From: Clarkia xantiana subsp. parviflora
Lineage: Eukaryota > Streptophyta > Magnoliopsida > Myrtales > Onagraceae
Direction: 5' to 3'
NCBI GenBank assembly: GCA_036873135.1
Contig: JAPTYO010000005.1
Coordinates: forward strand, 18,248,666-18,312,665
Length of the DNA: 64,000 nucleotides
The notes under the pieces are model-generated. The model worked only from the letters and a program-made list of their open reading frames with translations. It ran no database searches and was not told the origin of the DNA. A program made the position numbers and the translations under genes. Of this stretch, positions 19,303 to 30,023 are shown piece by piece (positions within the stretch are counted from its first letter, which is position 1; each line of letters begins with the position of its first letter).

Positions 19303-20369
19303 CTATTCCCTCATCTTCGCAATATGCTTAATGGCAAAGTCTGACAAATCACCAAGTCGAGAGAAAGGAAAGTCAGGAGCAATCATGTAAATACGCCCAA
19401 GAATCTCCTTCAAGGAAATACGTTTCGCCACAGAGCAGCGAACGTCGATAGCAGCCTGATAAGCAGAGGAGGCCTTATACTCAGCAATGGCACACTCCTT
19501 CGCCTCCATACGAAACACTTCCTCCAGAGAGACTAACTCAGCAGCCCGGAGTGTCTCATCACAATAAGACCTTTGTTTCAACGCCTCAACCTCTTCATTA
19601 AGAAGAGCAATGCGACCCTCCAAGTCTCGGCACCGCAAATCGGTGATGCGACTATGCTCCAAACAGCTAATAAGACTGGAGTTAAGGGAGACACAAACGT
19701 CCTCGTACACCTTCCTCTCCTCAGCAAGATCAATAGCAAGGGTGGATAAATTAACAAGGTCGGCCATACCCTGCAACAAAAACAAAAGATGAGATGGATA
19801 ACGCACGGAGAAGAAGTATGTTAAAGGATAAAACGGTTAATAACATTACAGGAGCATAGCGAGCCAACACATCACGAGCCAATTCATAAGTTGCCTCCGA
19901 CCCTTTGGACAGGGATACACGATCGGCAGGAGGAACAGCAGACTGCAGAACACGAACTCCAACCTCAGGAGTTTGCAAAGAAGATTGATTGTCAAAACGA
20001 GCCCCACGCCCATAATAAGGTGCCCACTCAGACCCAACAATTCCATCAACAGGTGGACGAGACAGCTCCTTCCGACTCAGACGCGGAAGACGAAGTCTAC
20101 CTATAACAAAGCACAGAGTAAATACCAATGTACACTAAGGAAACTCAGATGCTCAAGGACTCACCAAACAAGGAAGAAGGAAAAGATGGCTCCCGGACCT
20201 GCGATTGGGGGGCATCAATATATAAAGAAGATGGCACCCTAACGTCACCACCCTTACCTCCAGTTAGAGGACACCTCCCCGCACCATAGAAAACCGATCT
20301 TTTTGCAATCGAAGGTCCGGTCCCAGAATTAACCACTCCCACACGTACTGGCCTCTTACTCCTCATCAA
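19303..20369 (-). CDS. E2 antisense gene (aORF), shortened
   Basis: Three open blocks on the minus strand correspond to the last exons of the E1 antisense gene. A basic block at about 20369-20170 is followed by an exon with 'LSRPPVDGIVGSEWAPYYG' and 'SLQTPEVGVRVLQSAVPPAD' (the E1 exon reads 'RTPEVGIRVLRGAIPPGDR'). The coiled-coil last exon has 'MADLVNLSTLAIDLAEERK', 'YKASSAY' and 'APDFPFSRLGDL'. The N-terminal globular part seen in E1 is absent; a 66-bp tandem repeat lies there. Confidence 0.65.
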
Positions 20370-20515
20370 TCACCGGAGAGTTCTGCTGATCGGAAAAAAC
20401 ACAGGCTTAGTCCAAGGAAAACAGAAAGCAAACAGTGGACGAGAGATACAAACTCATCTCCCTAAAATGATGGATACAAAGTGAAAAGACAAAAATAGAA
20501 AGACGACAAGAAAAA

Positions 20516-20870
20516 CCCCACCAGCCAACAGGCAGAGGCAGGGGGCAGGGGGAGATAGTCATAACTCCCAGCATAAAGAGACCCCACCAGCCAACAGGCA
20601 GAGGCAGGGGGCAGGGGGAGGTAGTCATAATCCCCAGCATAAGGAGACCCCACCAGCCAACAGGCAGAGGCAGGGGGCAGGGGGAGATAGTCATAACTCC
20701 CAGCATAAGGAGACCCCATCAGCCAACAGGCAGAGGCAAGGGGAAATAGTTACAACCCCCAGCACAGAGAGACCCACGGGCCAACAAGCAAAGACAAGGG
20801 GCAAAAGGAGATAATTATAATCCCAATATAGAAGACTTCGCCCGCCAACAAGCAGGAACATGAGAGTTAA
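20516..20870. repeat. E2 minisatellite, 66-bp units
   Basis: Units starting ACCCCACCAGCCAACAGGCA begin near 20516, 20581, 20647 and 20712, with two decayed copies after that. Each contains GGCAGGGGGCAGGGGGAG. The repeat lies where E1 has the N-terminal antisense exons. Minus-strand frames across it encode a repeated 'LPLPPASACWLVG' peptide that I regard as a by-product. Confidence 0.9.
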
Positions 20871-21116
20871 AAGATGGAAAAATGACGAATCAAACAGGAC
20901 TACATTACCATGAAGACATACAAATCAAGAACGAGACAAGTAAGGAAACGATTGAAGGAGAAGCAGAATTAAATCCCTCAAAGGCAACGCTTACACAAAA
21001 AGAGAAAACACGTACCTCAATGCGACGCACGCCCTGGGAAACAAGCCTGACCAGAAATCCCACCGCCAAAAAGAAAAGAAGAGAAAAGGACAATGAAAAT
21101 GAGGTAATCACTCCCC
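20871..21116. other. E2 sequence between minisatellite and antisense promoter
   Basis: No recognisable domain is present. By position it would be the 5' exon or intron of the antisense transcript. Confidence 0.35.
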
Positions 21117-21132
21117 CTTTTATAATACAAAG
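21116..21132 (-). promoter_or_regulatory. Candidate TATA box for the E2 antisense gene
   Basis: The minus strand reads TTGTATTATAAAAGGGGGAG, a good plant TATA context, at the same relative place as in E1 and C2. Confidence 0.5.
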
Positions 21133-21665
21133 GACTAGGGTTTTTCTAAAGTTGCCAAATCAACACCGTTGAATTTTAGGAAGGAAAACTTCAAGGGACA
21201 AGATTCAAAAACTAGTTCCCGTTAACCACGGTTAAACTCACACTCACCATAGTTAACATCCCCTAAGGTTTATTTTCTAGTATCCCATACTTAGAAAAAA
21301 TTTTGGCAAAAATTAATTTTTTCTCCACTTAGATGGAATCCCGGCATGAAATTGAAGTGTAAGTCATTTAGTTGCATTCGTATTGCATCTTTACGCAAGC
21401 GTGTATTTTTCGAATACGCGCCTGTAGTAAAGATAGGTTTATTACTCCCACCTCAGACGGACGCGTGCCTAGGCACACGTCCGTGCTACTCTGACGTTTA
21501 CAATTCCTCTATCTCACAAGTCAGGGGGCAGAGTCAGAGGCACGCCACATGGGTAAGCAAGCATTCAGACAAAGAAGGTAAAACCCCGGTTTCAAATTGC
21601 GCGTATCATACCATCCTGAAATAGAGTCAATCAAGGGTTAGGCCATTGGTTGACTCGGGGGCATG
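21133..21665 (+). other. E2 3' untranslated region with polypurine tract
   Basis: Non-coding, homologous to 10219-10750 of E1. It ends in ACTCGGGGGCATG immediately before the LTR. Confidence 0.75.
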
Positions 21666-22303
21666 TGATGGATATACGCCCAATTTGAACCCGTTGACTT
21701 CCAAACCGTTGTATTTTTATCGTCTCACTAACGATTGTAAATCGAAACTTCAACCCCAACACTTCGCGAACACATCAACGGCTCGGACGAGGCCAACCCC
21801 TACCCTTGGGGGTCGGATTTCTCCTCCCCCCTAAGGGCCCCTGCGCCATTTTCGGACACCCACACTCGGTTCACGCCGCCTACCTTCTCCGAATCCTAAG
21901 GTCTTAATTATGCGCTTAAAGGTTAATTAATTGTGTTTAAAGGCTAACGATGTCATTAAGCCACCTTAATGACACCGTTGCCTATAAATACCCCACCTTC
22001 ACAACTCATTTGATCATCTTGGCCATTTGGACAATTTAGCTCTGACATCTCTCTAGCTTTATCTCTCTAGAAGAATACTGACTTAGGCATCGGAGAGGGT
22101 TCACCAGGCACCACCCCCCCCCCCTCCGTGTCTGGTACTGCCCCTTCTGCAGGGTAGAAGGAGAGAAGAAGCAAAGGAAGGAAGGAAGGAAGGAAGGACA
22201 TAGGCTAAGGCAGGGCAACTCAGGAACACCGGATCACACACATCCCTAGTAAGGAGCGAGATCGAAACCGACCACCCATTGACCTAGATCTCATAACCTA
22301 ACA
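21666..22303 (+). repeat. E2 3' LTR (638 bp), hairpin array deleted
   Basis: It matches the 5' LTR except that about 223 bp are missing after GGCTCGGACGAGGCC (ending at 21794), and the sequence resumes at AACCCCTACCCTTGG. The missing block is the whole palindrome array with its flank. GCTAT follows at 22304-22308. Confidence 0.94.
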
Positions 22304-23602
22304 GCTATTGAGAGGAATGTCATGATCCTCTCGCCTGTCCTTTTTCGAGGAACGCCTATCCTCCCTCCGATCAGAGCGACCTCGACCCCGACTACCCTCA
22401 GCTTTGTCCTTCGACTTGCGCTCGTCTAAGGGTTTGACCGACTGCTTTCCCTTATTCGACTTCGGGGGCTCAAGTTCTCCAGCGGCTCTCTTCGACTCCT
22501 GGACATCGATTTGCCGCTTCACCCTTTTCTGCAGTGCCTCCATATTCCACACAGCCTTCTCAGCCACGCTGTGCATCAGGTCGGAACCGTAGGGGGCGGT
22601 TAGGTTCCGAATGAAGGTACGGATGGTTTCACCTTCCGGAATCTCCTCGTCAATTTCCGCCACACTGGCAGTGTATCGCTGGTAATAGTGCGCCAGCGAT
22701 TCGTCGGGTCTCTGTACCACCTGGGTCAGGAACCTCACGCTCTTCAGCAAACGTCTACGACCCTGGTACTGCTGAATGAACCGGTCGTGCATATCTGCCC
22801 AACAAGTGATGCAGCCTGGGGGCAGACTAAAGAACCAGGTCAGGGCTCTTTCACCAAGTGTGTTCGGGAACAGGGTACACACGATATCATCATTCGGGGC
22901 TCTTCCCAGACACGCCATGAGGTGCTTCTGGACATGACGAACCGGATCTCCCTCGCCATCGTACTCCTTTATCGTGGGGATACCCAGCCCTGGCGGGGCG
23001 AGGGTGTCTATGAGTCGAGGAAAGAAGGGATGAGTAGATCGATCCCTCAGCTCCGACACCAGCGGCTTCTGCTCTCCCATGTAGATATTCACGATCTTCA
23101 CCACCTGATCGGGGGTGATGGGACCATTAAGGAGAATGGTCCTGTGCTGCACCGGTCCTGGCCCATCAACCACGAATCTCTCTGGCTGAACGGACTCCCT
23201 ACTCCTGTCCTGGCCTCGGGTCTGAGCCTCCCGCACGTTCTGAACCTCTGCTGGTGGGGGCGCTTCCTCTTCTAACGGGGGCATCTCGTCTTGCCTCCTT
23301 GCAGCTTCTCTTCGATCCAAGAGAGCCTCCACAGCTGCCAAAAACATTGGCATGGCTTCCGCCACAGCCCTTGTTAGGTCCGCAGCTGGAGGAGCCACCT
23401 GCTCCCTATTTCCCTGGTGTTGAGCAGCAGTATCTTCAAGAGATTCATTATGCCCCCCTGTCCGAGAGACCTCCGCGGGGAGATTCTGATCCTCAGCATG
23501 CTCTGGTGGTGAATTCAAGGTCGTCACAGCAGGATGACGGGAACCACCAGATTGTCCTTGTCTTCTTTGCTTGCCAGCCACCATTGAACGAGTAGAAGGC
23601 AT
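22304..23602 (-). pseudogene. Gypsy A gag: N-terminal and central part
   Basis: The minus-strand frame starts at 23602 ('MPSTRSMVAGKQRRQGQSGG'). It runs through an acidic, Pro-rich N-terminus into the gag core ('YDGEGDPVRHVQKHLMACLG', 'ALTWFFSLPPGCITCWADMH', 'RFIQQYQGRRRLLKSVRFL', 'TFIRNLTAPYGSDLMHSV') and a Lys/Arg-rich tail. No stop occurs up to the E2 junction, so this part is intact. It continues at 13108 downward. The gene is a close relative of the B gag at 24352-25371. Confidence 0.92.
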
Positions 23603-23620
23603 ATTAGCTTTTTGTTACGG

Positions 23621-23639
23621 TTCCCACAGACGGCGCCAA
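23621..23639 (-). other. Gypsy A primer binding site
   Basis: The minus strand reads TTGGCGCCGTCTGTGGGAA directly after the LTR end. Confidence 0.82.
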
Positions 23640-24351
23640 TGTTGGATCACGGTGGAACTCCGGTACGGTCTTTGACGGCGATCCTAGCTCCTTCGCTCCA
23701 CGTGGTCCTGCAAAGAGGGGATAGACCGGGCGGTGACCCAGAATCCCTCTCCGATGCTTAAATGAGTATCTCGTATGGACTGGCAAGTAGTAATCTCAAA
23801 GTGTATAACACAACGTAATTGATCTGAGGTAGCCTCTGCCCTTTTATAGGCGGAGAGGTACCTCAGTTACCTGGTGAACTGTTGAGGGTGGTTAGCCCGT
23901 ATTCCGCGTATCTCGGGTGCGATCCCGCCTATCTAGGCCATGATCTCGCTAATCTCGGCCACGCCCCGCGTATCTCGGCCACACTCCGTGTATCTCAACC
24001 ACGTTCCGCGTATCTCGGCCACGCCCCGCGTATCTTGGCCTTAACCTCTGATATCAAGTCCCGACTAATATCGGGGACTCCAGAGTTATCTCGTTATGTC
24101 ACCGCTCGGGGCCCCTCGTCATCGTGACAGGGCCAATCATTCTCAGGGATTCATCATCGGGGCCTACTTAAAGGCTTCTCATTGGGAGCTTCCAGCTCAC
24201 CTATCGGGACTGACTCTGTCGGGACCTTTCACCATCGGGACCCCCTACGTCGGGGCCCTTCGCCTGGGTCATCTTGACCTTCATTTGGGGCCCAGTGGGC
24301 CTGTTCGCCGTTTCCTCGCCGTGGGCCTAACGGCCATAGCGGAACCCATCA
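23640..24351 (-). repeat. Gypsy A 5' LTR (712 bp)
   Basis: Plus-strand ends are TGTTGGATCACGG and GGAACCCATCA. It is closely related to the B LTR at 25410-26088. Inside, at about 23895-24045, some seven or eight imperfect 20-21-bp units (core TATCTCGGCCACG) stand in tandem, then several ATCGGGACC-type repeats. GTCTG follows as the likely target duplication; its partner lies outside the window. Confidence 0.88.
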
Positions 24352-25371
24352 GTCTGCAACGCCTCCATGCTCCACACGGCCTTCGCGGCCACACTATGCA
24401 TCAGATCGGAACCATAGGGGGCTGTCAGGTTCCGAAGGAAGGTGCGGATAGTCTCTCCCTCTGATATCTCCCCATCGATCTCGGCCACGCTAGCAGTGTA
24501 CCGCTGTTAATAATGTGCCAGCAATTCGTCGGGCCTCTGCACCACCTGGTCTAGGAACCTCACGCTCTTCAAGAGGCGCCGACAACCCTGGTACTGCTGA
24601 ATAAAACGGTCGTGCATATCAGCCCAGCTGGAAATGCATCCTGGGGGCAGGCTGAAGAACCACGTCAGGGCCCTTTCTCCCAATGTGGCCGCGAACAGCA
24701 CACACACGGTATCATCATCGGGGACTCTGCCCAAATAGACCATGACATGCTTCTGGACATGGTGAACTGGATCTCCCTGGCGGGGCGAGGGTGTCTATCA
24801 ATCGGGGAACAAAGGGATGGGTGGATCGATCCCTCAGTTCCGACATCATCTGCTTCTGATCCCCCATGCAAATGTTCACGATCTTCACCACCTGGTCGGG
24901 GGTGATGGGACCATTAAGGGGAATAGTCCTATGCTGCACCGGTCCAGGCCCATCGATTACAAATCGCTCCGACTGAGCGGGCTCCTTGCCCTTGTCCCGG
25001 TTTCTAGGTTGGGCCTCCTGCACATTCTGATCCTCCCTCGGCGGAGGCGGAGGCACCTCCTCCTTCTTCTTGGTAGCCTCTCTCCGCTCTAGGAGAGCCT
25101 CCATGGCCTCCAAGAACATCGGCATGGCATCCGCCACAGCCTTCGTCAAATCCGCGTTTGGAGGAGCATCTTCCTCCCTAATCTCTTGGTGTTGAGCAGT
25201 ATCCTCAGGAACTTCATTGTGCCCCCCTGTTCGGGAAACCTCAGCAGGGGGATTTTGGTCCACAGCATGCTCAGGAAGCCCTGAATTCAGAGTTCCAGCA
25301 GGGTGACGGGAACCACCGGATTGTCCTTGCTTTTTCTGCTTGCCAGCCGCCATTGAACGAGTAGAAGTCAT
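24352..25371 (-). pseudogene. Gypsy B gag, truncated by A and frameshifted
   Basis: The frame starts at 25371 ('MTSTRSMAAGKQKKQGQSGG') and is clearly related to A gag. It breaks near 24780, where 'RLIDTLAPPG' runs directly into sequence that belongs after 'YDGEGDP', pointing to a small deletion. The next block (24743-24507) holds 'ALTWFFSLPPGCISSWADMH' and ends in a stop. A last block runs to the A junction near 'MEALQ'. Three lesions and the A insertion make it non-functional. Confidence 0.9.
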
Positions 25372-25390
25372 TTTTGGCTTTTCGTTACGC

Positions 25391-25409
25391 TTCCCACAGA
25401 CGGCGCCAA
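25391..25409 (-). other. Gypsy B primer binding site
   Basis: TTGGCGCCGTCTGTGGGAA on the minus strand directly follows the LTR, as in A. Confidence 0.82.
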
Positions 25410-26088
25410 TGTTGGATCACAGCTGGAACTCCGGTACGGTCTTGACGGAAATTCGAAATCCTTCGCTCCATGTAATCCTGCAAGAGGGGAATAGACCGGG
25501 AGGTGACCCAGAATCCCTTTCCGATGCTTAAATGAGTATCTCGATGAAACTAACAAGCAAGAGTATGAGTATGTCAATGTGTCTTTTGATCTGAGGTAAC
25601 TTCTGCCTTTTTATAGGAGAGGAGTTACCTCAGTTACCTGATGAACCGCTGGGGCGGTTAGCCTACGTTCCGGTTATCTCGGCCACGATCCCACTTATCT
25701 CGGCCACGTTCCGCTTATCTCGGCCACGTTCCGCTTATCTCGGCCACTACTCTGATAGTGGGCGTGTTTCTCGGCCTCAACCCCTGATAGAAAGTCCCGA
25801 CCAGTATCGGGGACTCCAGAGTTATCTCATTTGGTCACCGCTCGGGACCCCTCGTCATCGTGACAGGGCCAACATTATCAGGGATTCAACATCGGGGCCT
25901 ACTTAAAGGCATCTCATCGTGAGCGTCCAGCTCGCATATCGGGACCGACCTTGTCGGGACCCTTCACCATCGGGACTCCTCTTGTCGGGACCCTTCGCAT
26001 TGGTCTTCTCGACCTCTTTTAGGGCCAGTGGGCCTATTCACCGTTTACTCGTCGTTAAAGGGCCTAACGGCTATAGCGAAACCCATCA
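25410..26088 (-). repeat. Gypsy B 5' LTR (679 bp)
   Basis: Ends are TGTTGGATCAC and AACCCATCA. It has about four copies of the TATCTCGGCCACG repeat (25675-25746), fewer than the A LTR. It interrupts the C LTR, whose remainder starts at 26089 with CCCTC as likely target duplication. Confidence 0.88.
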
Positions 26089-26411
26089 CCCTCCGGGGAG
26101 GGTTTCTGTCCTGAGTCGGCTTAAGCAGGTGATAAGCAGGTCGCCACCTGTCCCTTTCCTTAAGAGGAAGGGTTCTTGATGAGAGTTCGATTGTCGACTC
26201 GACTTACTCTTTAATAGGAAAGGGATTTAGGCAGCCTGGTAGCCATTTTCTTGTTAATCGTACTCTGGAAATCGACTTCTTCGAATGTGATCGTCGACCT
26301 TTTACCTTTGTTTTATCATTTTGAACAAGGTTGGTCGACGACTTATCGATCTCGCCTTTTAAACGTGCTTGGCTTTATTCTAGTCATGTCGTGTTTAATT
26401 GTAACCCAACA
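26089..26411 (-). repeat. Gypsy C1: partial LTR (323 bp)
   Basis: Read on the minus strand, it starts TGTTGGGTTACAATTAAAC at 26411 and aligns with the first part and middle of the complete C2 LTR at 56487-57286, including the AAGCAGGTCGCC motif. The B insertion removes the rest from view. C1 borders copia X at 26412. Confidence 0.8.
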
Positions 26412-27410
26412 ACTATAACTCTATTCATTGAAAGCAACCAACATAAGTGGGAAAACTCTTCCAAATATCGCCACATGGAGAGAAGGGAAGTTAACCATGG
26501 TCAACAGATCATGGAGGGAACAGGACATACGTGGTCCTAAACGATATCCGGTGGGTCGTTCACCGTCGATGAAAGTGCGTCTCAGGTACACCTCATTTGC
26601 CGTATACATAAAGTCGTAAAACGTTTTATTTGACGAAAGTCATCTGATATGATTCACTTGTGAACTTTTCAGGTGTGAGAGTCAACATGGCAAGAGTTCT
26701 CGAATAATTTATCTTCCCTTTTATTGCTTCATGAATGATCTAGAATCTTTATATTTTTGTAAATCTCGTTGTTCGTTTAAGTCATTGTATTTTGGTTTAC
26801 TTGTGATTCAGAGTTATTGAATAAAGTAATTGTTATTCGATTAAATGTGCAAATTACTTATCAATTATCGGACTAGTCAATGGGAACGATCCGAAACAAA
26901 AGACCGAACCCATGGTTCTGGAACCAAAATTTTGGCCATGTCAAGTGGACGAATGAAACGAAACGATTAGTATAATCCATCATAATTACTATAAACCTGT
27001 CAATTGTGCAAGTAGAATGCGAACCGATCTAAACCTTCCTTATTTTTAGTACTCCATTAAAATTAAAATTAATAAATCATAATGATTTACAAATTCGAAA
27101 CCGATTAAATTAAATTTTGTAAATGAAACGATTTCACCAAGGGTCACAGCAGGCGACGCGCGCTTAACACGTAGCTTCTTTGATAGATAGGACACATCAT
27201 TTCAAAGTACAAATTTAATGTAATGTGCTTGATTTAATGCTCGAAATAAATTTTTCATTGCACAAATACCCATTTAGGGTGAGAACCTATTGCACGGTTT
27301 GAGGCAGATGTAACCTCGAAGCATGAGTATGCAATGAAAATTGATTGTATTTTAAACGACGACCTGGAATGCGCCTTTAACGAATAATATTGGCGGAGCA
27401 TCTTAATCAC
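26412..27410 (+). other. Copia X 5' internal region, no intact gene
   Basis: The part from 26421 to 26700 aligns with 33235-33545 (Y) and 52085-52390 (Z), so it is family sequence of the gag region. I find no intact frame on the plus strand. The rest is AT-rich and aligns loosely with 33550-34150 of Y. Confidence 0.5.
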
Positions 27411-29409
27411 ACATTATTCAGGACATGGTCAGTATCATTATGTCGCAAGCTCAACTTTCGATCTCCTTCTAGGATGATGTATAGTTGACTGCAAATTATG
27501 TGGTGAACCTAGTTAATATAGAATCGGTGGACACGACGCCATATGAGCTGTGGACTGGTCAAGAGATGGATCTAACCAGTAAGCCACCTTGGGATTGCGC
27601 AGCATACACGCATCAAACTGACAGTGAATTCAGCAACTTGGGACCTAGAGGATTGAAAAGTATCTTTGCAGGGTACTCAAAAAAATCTCAGAGATACGTA
27701 TTTGTAGTGGCCTAGAAGGATGGTGACGTGTTTGAACATGTGACGTTTTTTCCTTAAGGACGTATTTTCAATGCTTGATAAGATCAAAACGAATGAAGTC
27801 TTAATTGAACTAGAAATGGAGATGATGTTCAGGTCCTACTTTCTTCGAGTGGGAGTTTTTAGGCGGCAACACCAGTGAACGACATGGTAAATGAGAATGA
27901 GGAAATTTTCATAATAAATCCAGTGGGAAGACTCTATTTGAACACGCAGATTATTGTTGCTGCAGGAGCGAATCAAGTAGAACCTGATCATCACGTTGCT
28001 GAACCGCAGGATGAGAGTCCCATAATACCACAACTACCTGTTGGAAACACTGGGAGTGGGACGACTAACTTGGTTCAGGGTCCTAGTAACCCTGGAGTTA
28101 ATCACGGAGGTGGAATCCCAAGACCAAGAAGCCGTCCAAAAAAATTTTTGGTGAAGGTTCAAGCACCGCCCATGTTCCCAGTGGGAGAGTTGTTCCAAGT
28201 GGGAGCATTTTTCCCAGTGGGATTTTATTTTAAATTCAATATAGGAATATTGAGCCTAGACGTAGTCAAAGGTACCGAACTTCTCCTAAGAAGTATCCCA
28301 TCGAGAAGGGTGAATTGTTCACTCTAACTTCGGTTGATGAACCGGTTATGGTTAAACAAGCGTTGGATGGACCTCAAGTGAAGGAATGGAGGAAAGCAAT
28401 GGATGTAGAGATCACCTCTATAAAAGCTAATTCTATGTGGTCGCTAGTTGAGTTGCCTGCTGACCACGTTGCAATAGGGGCTAAGTGGGTTCTAAAATTG
28501 AAACTCACTGCAGAATGAAACGTTGAGCGATACAAAACTCAATTGGTTGCGAAAGGATATACCCAACTCCAGGGAGTTGATTTTGATGAGACATACTCAC
28601 CGATTGTGCGTTACACCTCGGTCCGGGCTATTCTAGCCCTGGTTACAAGCCTCGATCTGAAGGTGTACCAAATGGATATTAAGATCACATTCCTCTACAG
28701 AAACTTGGAGGAAAAGACCTATATGGAGTAACCAGAGGGTTTCCTTACCCTGGAAACGAACGTAATGCTTGTAAACTTCAAAGGTCGATCTATGGTCTTA
28801 AAAAATCGTCTCGAAAATGGTACCACAAGTTTCACGATAAAATAGAAGGCAACAGATTCGTGAATCTTCACGAGGATCCATGCATATACACGAAGACCTC
28901 TGGGTCTAGGTACGTTATCCTGATGTTATACGTCGATGACATACTTATTGCTGCCAACGAAGTGAGTTATTTAAATGAATCAAAGTCCTGGATGGCATCT
29001 ATTTTTGAGATGGACATGGGAGAAGCTACGTACATTCTAGGCATTAAGGTTGCTAGGGATCGGGCTGCTCGGAAATTGTGTTATTCCTAGGAATCCTATA
29101 TCAAAAAATTGTTGAGAAGGTTCAGTCTCCGAGATGCTAAAGCAGTGGATACGTCGGTCGTGTATGGATGCGCGCTGTCGAAGCGTGATGGCCCGAAAGA
29201 CCAGGCGGAGCGTGAACAGATGTAGAGTGCAAAGTACCTGAGTATGTTTGGTAGTCTGATGTATGCCATGCAATGCAGACGTCCGGATAAACGTTACGCT
29301 GTGGGCCTAGTAGCATGTTTCCAATCACACCTTGGATATCAACTTTTACGATCTGTTAAACGAATTATTTGATACCTAAAAGGTTCTACCGAATTTGGAT
29401 TGTGTTATG
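27411..29409 (+). pseudogene. Copia X integrase end, linker and reverse transcriptase
   Basis: Broken frames read in order: the end of integrase ('TPYELWTGQEMDL', 'RGLKSIFAGYSKKSQRYVF'); a linker rich in GTGGGAG motifs; and reverse transcriptase with 'KQALDGPQVKEWRKAM', 'GAKWVLKLKLTAE', 'GVDFDETYSPIVRYTSVRA' and catalytic 'LYVDDILIAAN' near 28930. The first RNase H residues follow, up to the Y insertion. At least six stops or frameshifts interrupt the frame. Confidence 0.88.
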
Positions 29410-30007
29410 TGTCAGCATATGGTGATTGGGCGCCGTAATTCGTAGCCCATTAATATGTATACGTTACCTAAGAAATTGGGTAAATGTCACATTAGGGAAA
29501 TTTGGCTTGACCCAAATCCCAGATGACATGAGAGGCCCAAAATTGGGCCTCCCTTACACATATAGGCCGGTTGAAACTTACTAGGGGCAAGTGAACGTTT
29601 GTCCACTTTGCTCTTCCTATAAATAAAGGGTGTTGGGGTTTTATTTGGGGTAATTCACAATTCCTCCAAAGTGGTGATTTGAGAGAAAAACCCTCCTCCT
29701 TAAAAACAAGTTTCGGTCGAACCACATTCACCACCAAGCGTGTGCCAATTTTCCTAGAGCAAAACACTCTGGAGATCCATCACTGCCAAGAATCGACCAG
29801 AGGCTTTGCAGTGGAGCTAATACCGGGTAAGGCTTCCTTAACAAGAACCTCTACGGGTTCCGTCTGGTGGATCGTGAACTCCCTTATCAGGATCCTTGAG
29901 ACTACAGAAAGGGTTTAAGGTATGTGTACATCTTTTGCTGAGTGATTCTGATTATTGGCATGTACCTGTGTTTATGTTTTCGTAGTAATCTGCCACGTAA
30001 TCCAACA
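29410..30007 (+). repeat. Copia Y 5' LTR (598 bp)
   Basis: It starts TGTCAGCATATGG and ends GTAATCCAACA. A TATA box, CCTATAAATA, lies at 29616-29625. The primer site follows after one base. Confidence 0.92.
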
Positions 30008-30008
30008 G

Positions 30009-30023
30009 TGGTATCAGAGCCCG
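30009..30023 (+). other. Copia Y primer binding site
   Basis: TGGTATCAGAGCCCG matches the 3' end of initiator methionine tRNA, the standard primer of plant copia elements. Confidence 0.92.

Larger units (their letters stand above)
13109..22303 (+). mobile_element. E2: Tat-like LTR retrotransposon with full pol but no gag
   Basis: LTRs of the E1 family flank the element and GCTAT is duplicated on both sides. Outside the hairpin-array deletion I count only about four or five single-base differences between the two LTRs over some 640 aligned bases, so this is the youngest insertion in the window. The pol frame is intact over 1308 codons. The pol ATG comes 33 bases after the primer site, leaving no room for gag. 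The element shares leader, 3' minisatellite, antisense gene and polypurine tract with E1. Confidence 0.94.
1..24351 (-). mobile_element. Gypsy A: nested Ty3/gypsy (Tat-like) LTR retrotransposon, left end outside the window
   Basis: Segments 1-1137, 11568-13108 and 22304-24351 belong to one minus-strand element. Order from its 5' end is LTR, primer site, gag, protease, reverse transcriptase, RNase H, then the start of a second RNase H at the window edge. Integrase and 3' LTR must lie to the left. Two later elements, E1 and E2, split it; the target duplications AGGAG (1133-1137 and 11568-11572) and GCTAT (13104-13108 and 22304-22308) show the pieces were once continuous. The reading frame has two in-frame TGA codons and a frameshift near position 52, so this copy is dead. 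It sits in the gag gene of gypsy B. Confidence 0.9.

Noticed and set aside
26421..26619. Splice-acceptor-like TTTTCAG/GTG near 26670 in X, with similar sites in Y and Z, suggesting a captured host exon.
   Set aside because: The flanking plus-strand frames are full of stops in all three copies, so I could not support a gene; only the antisense frame is listed as a weak finding.
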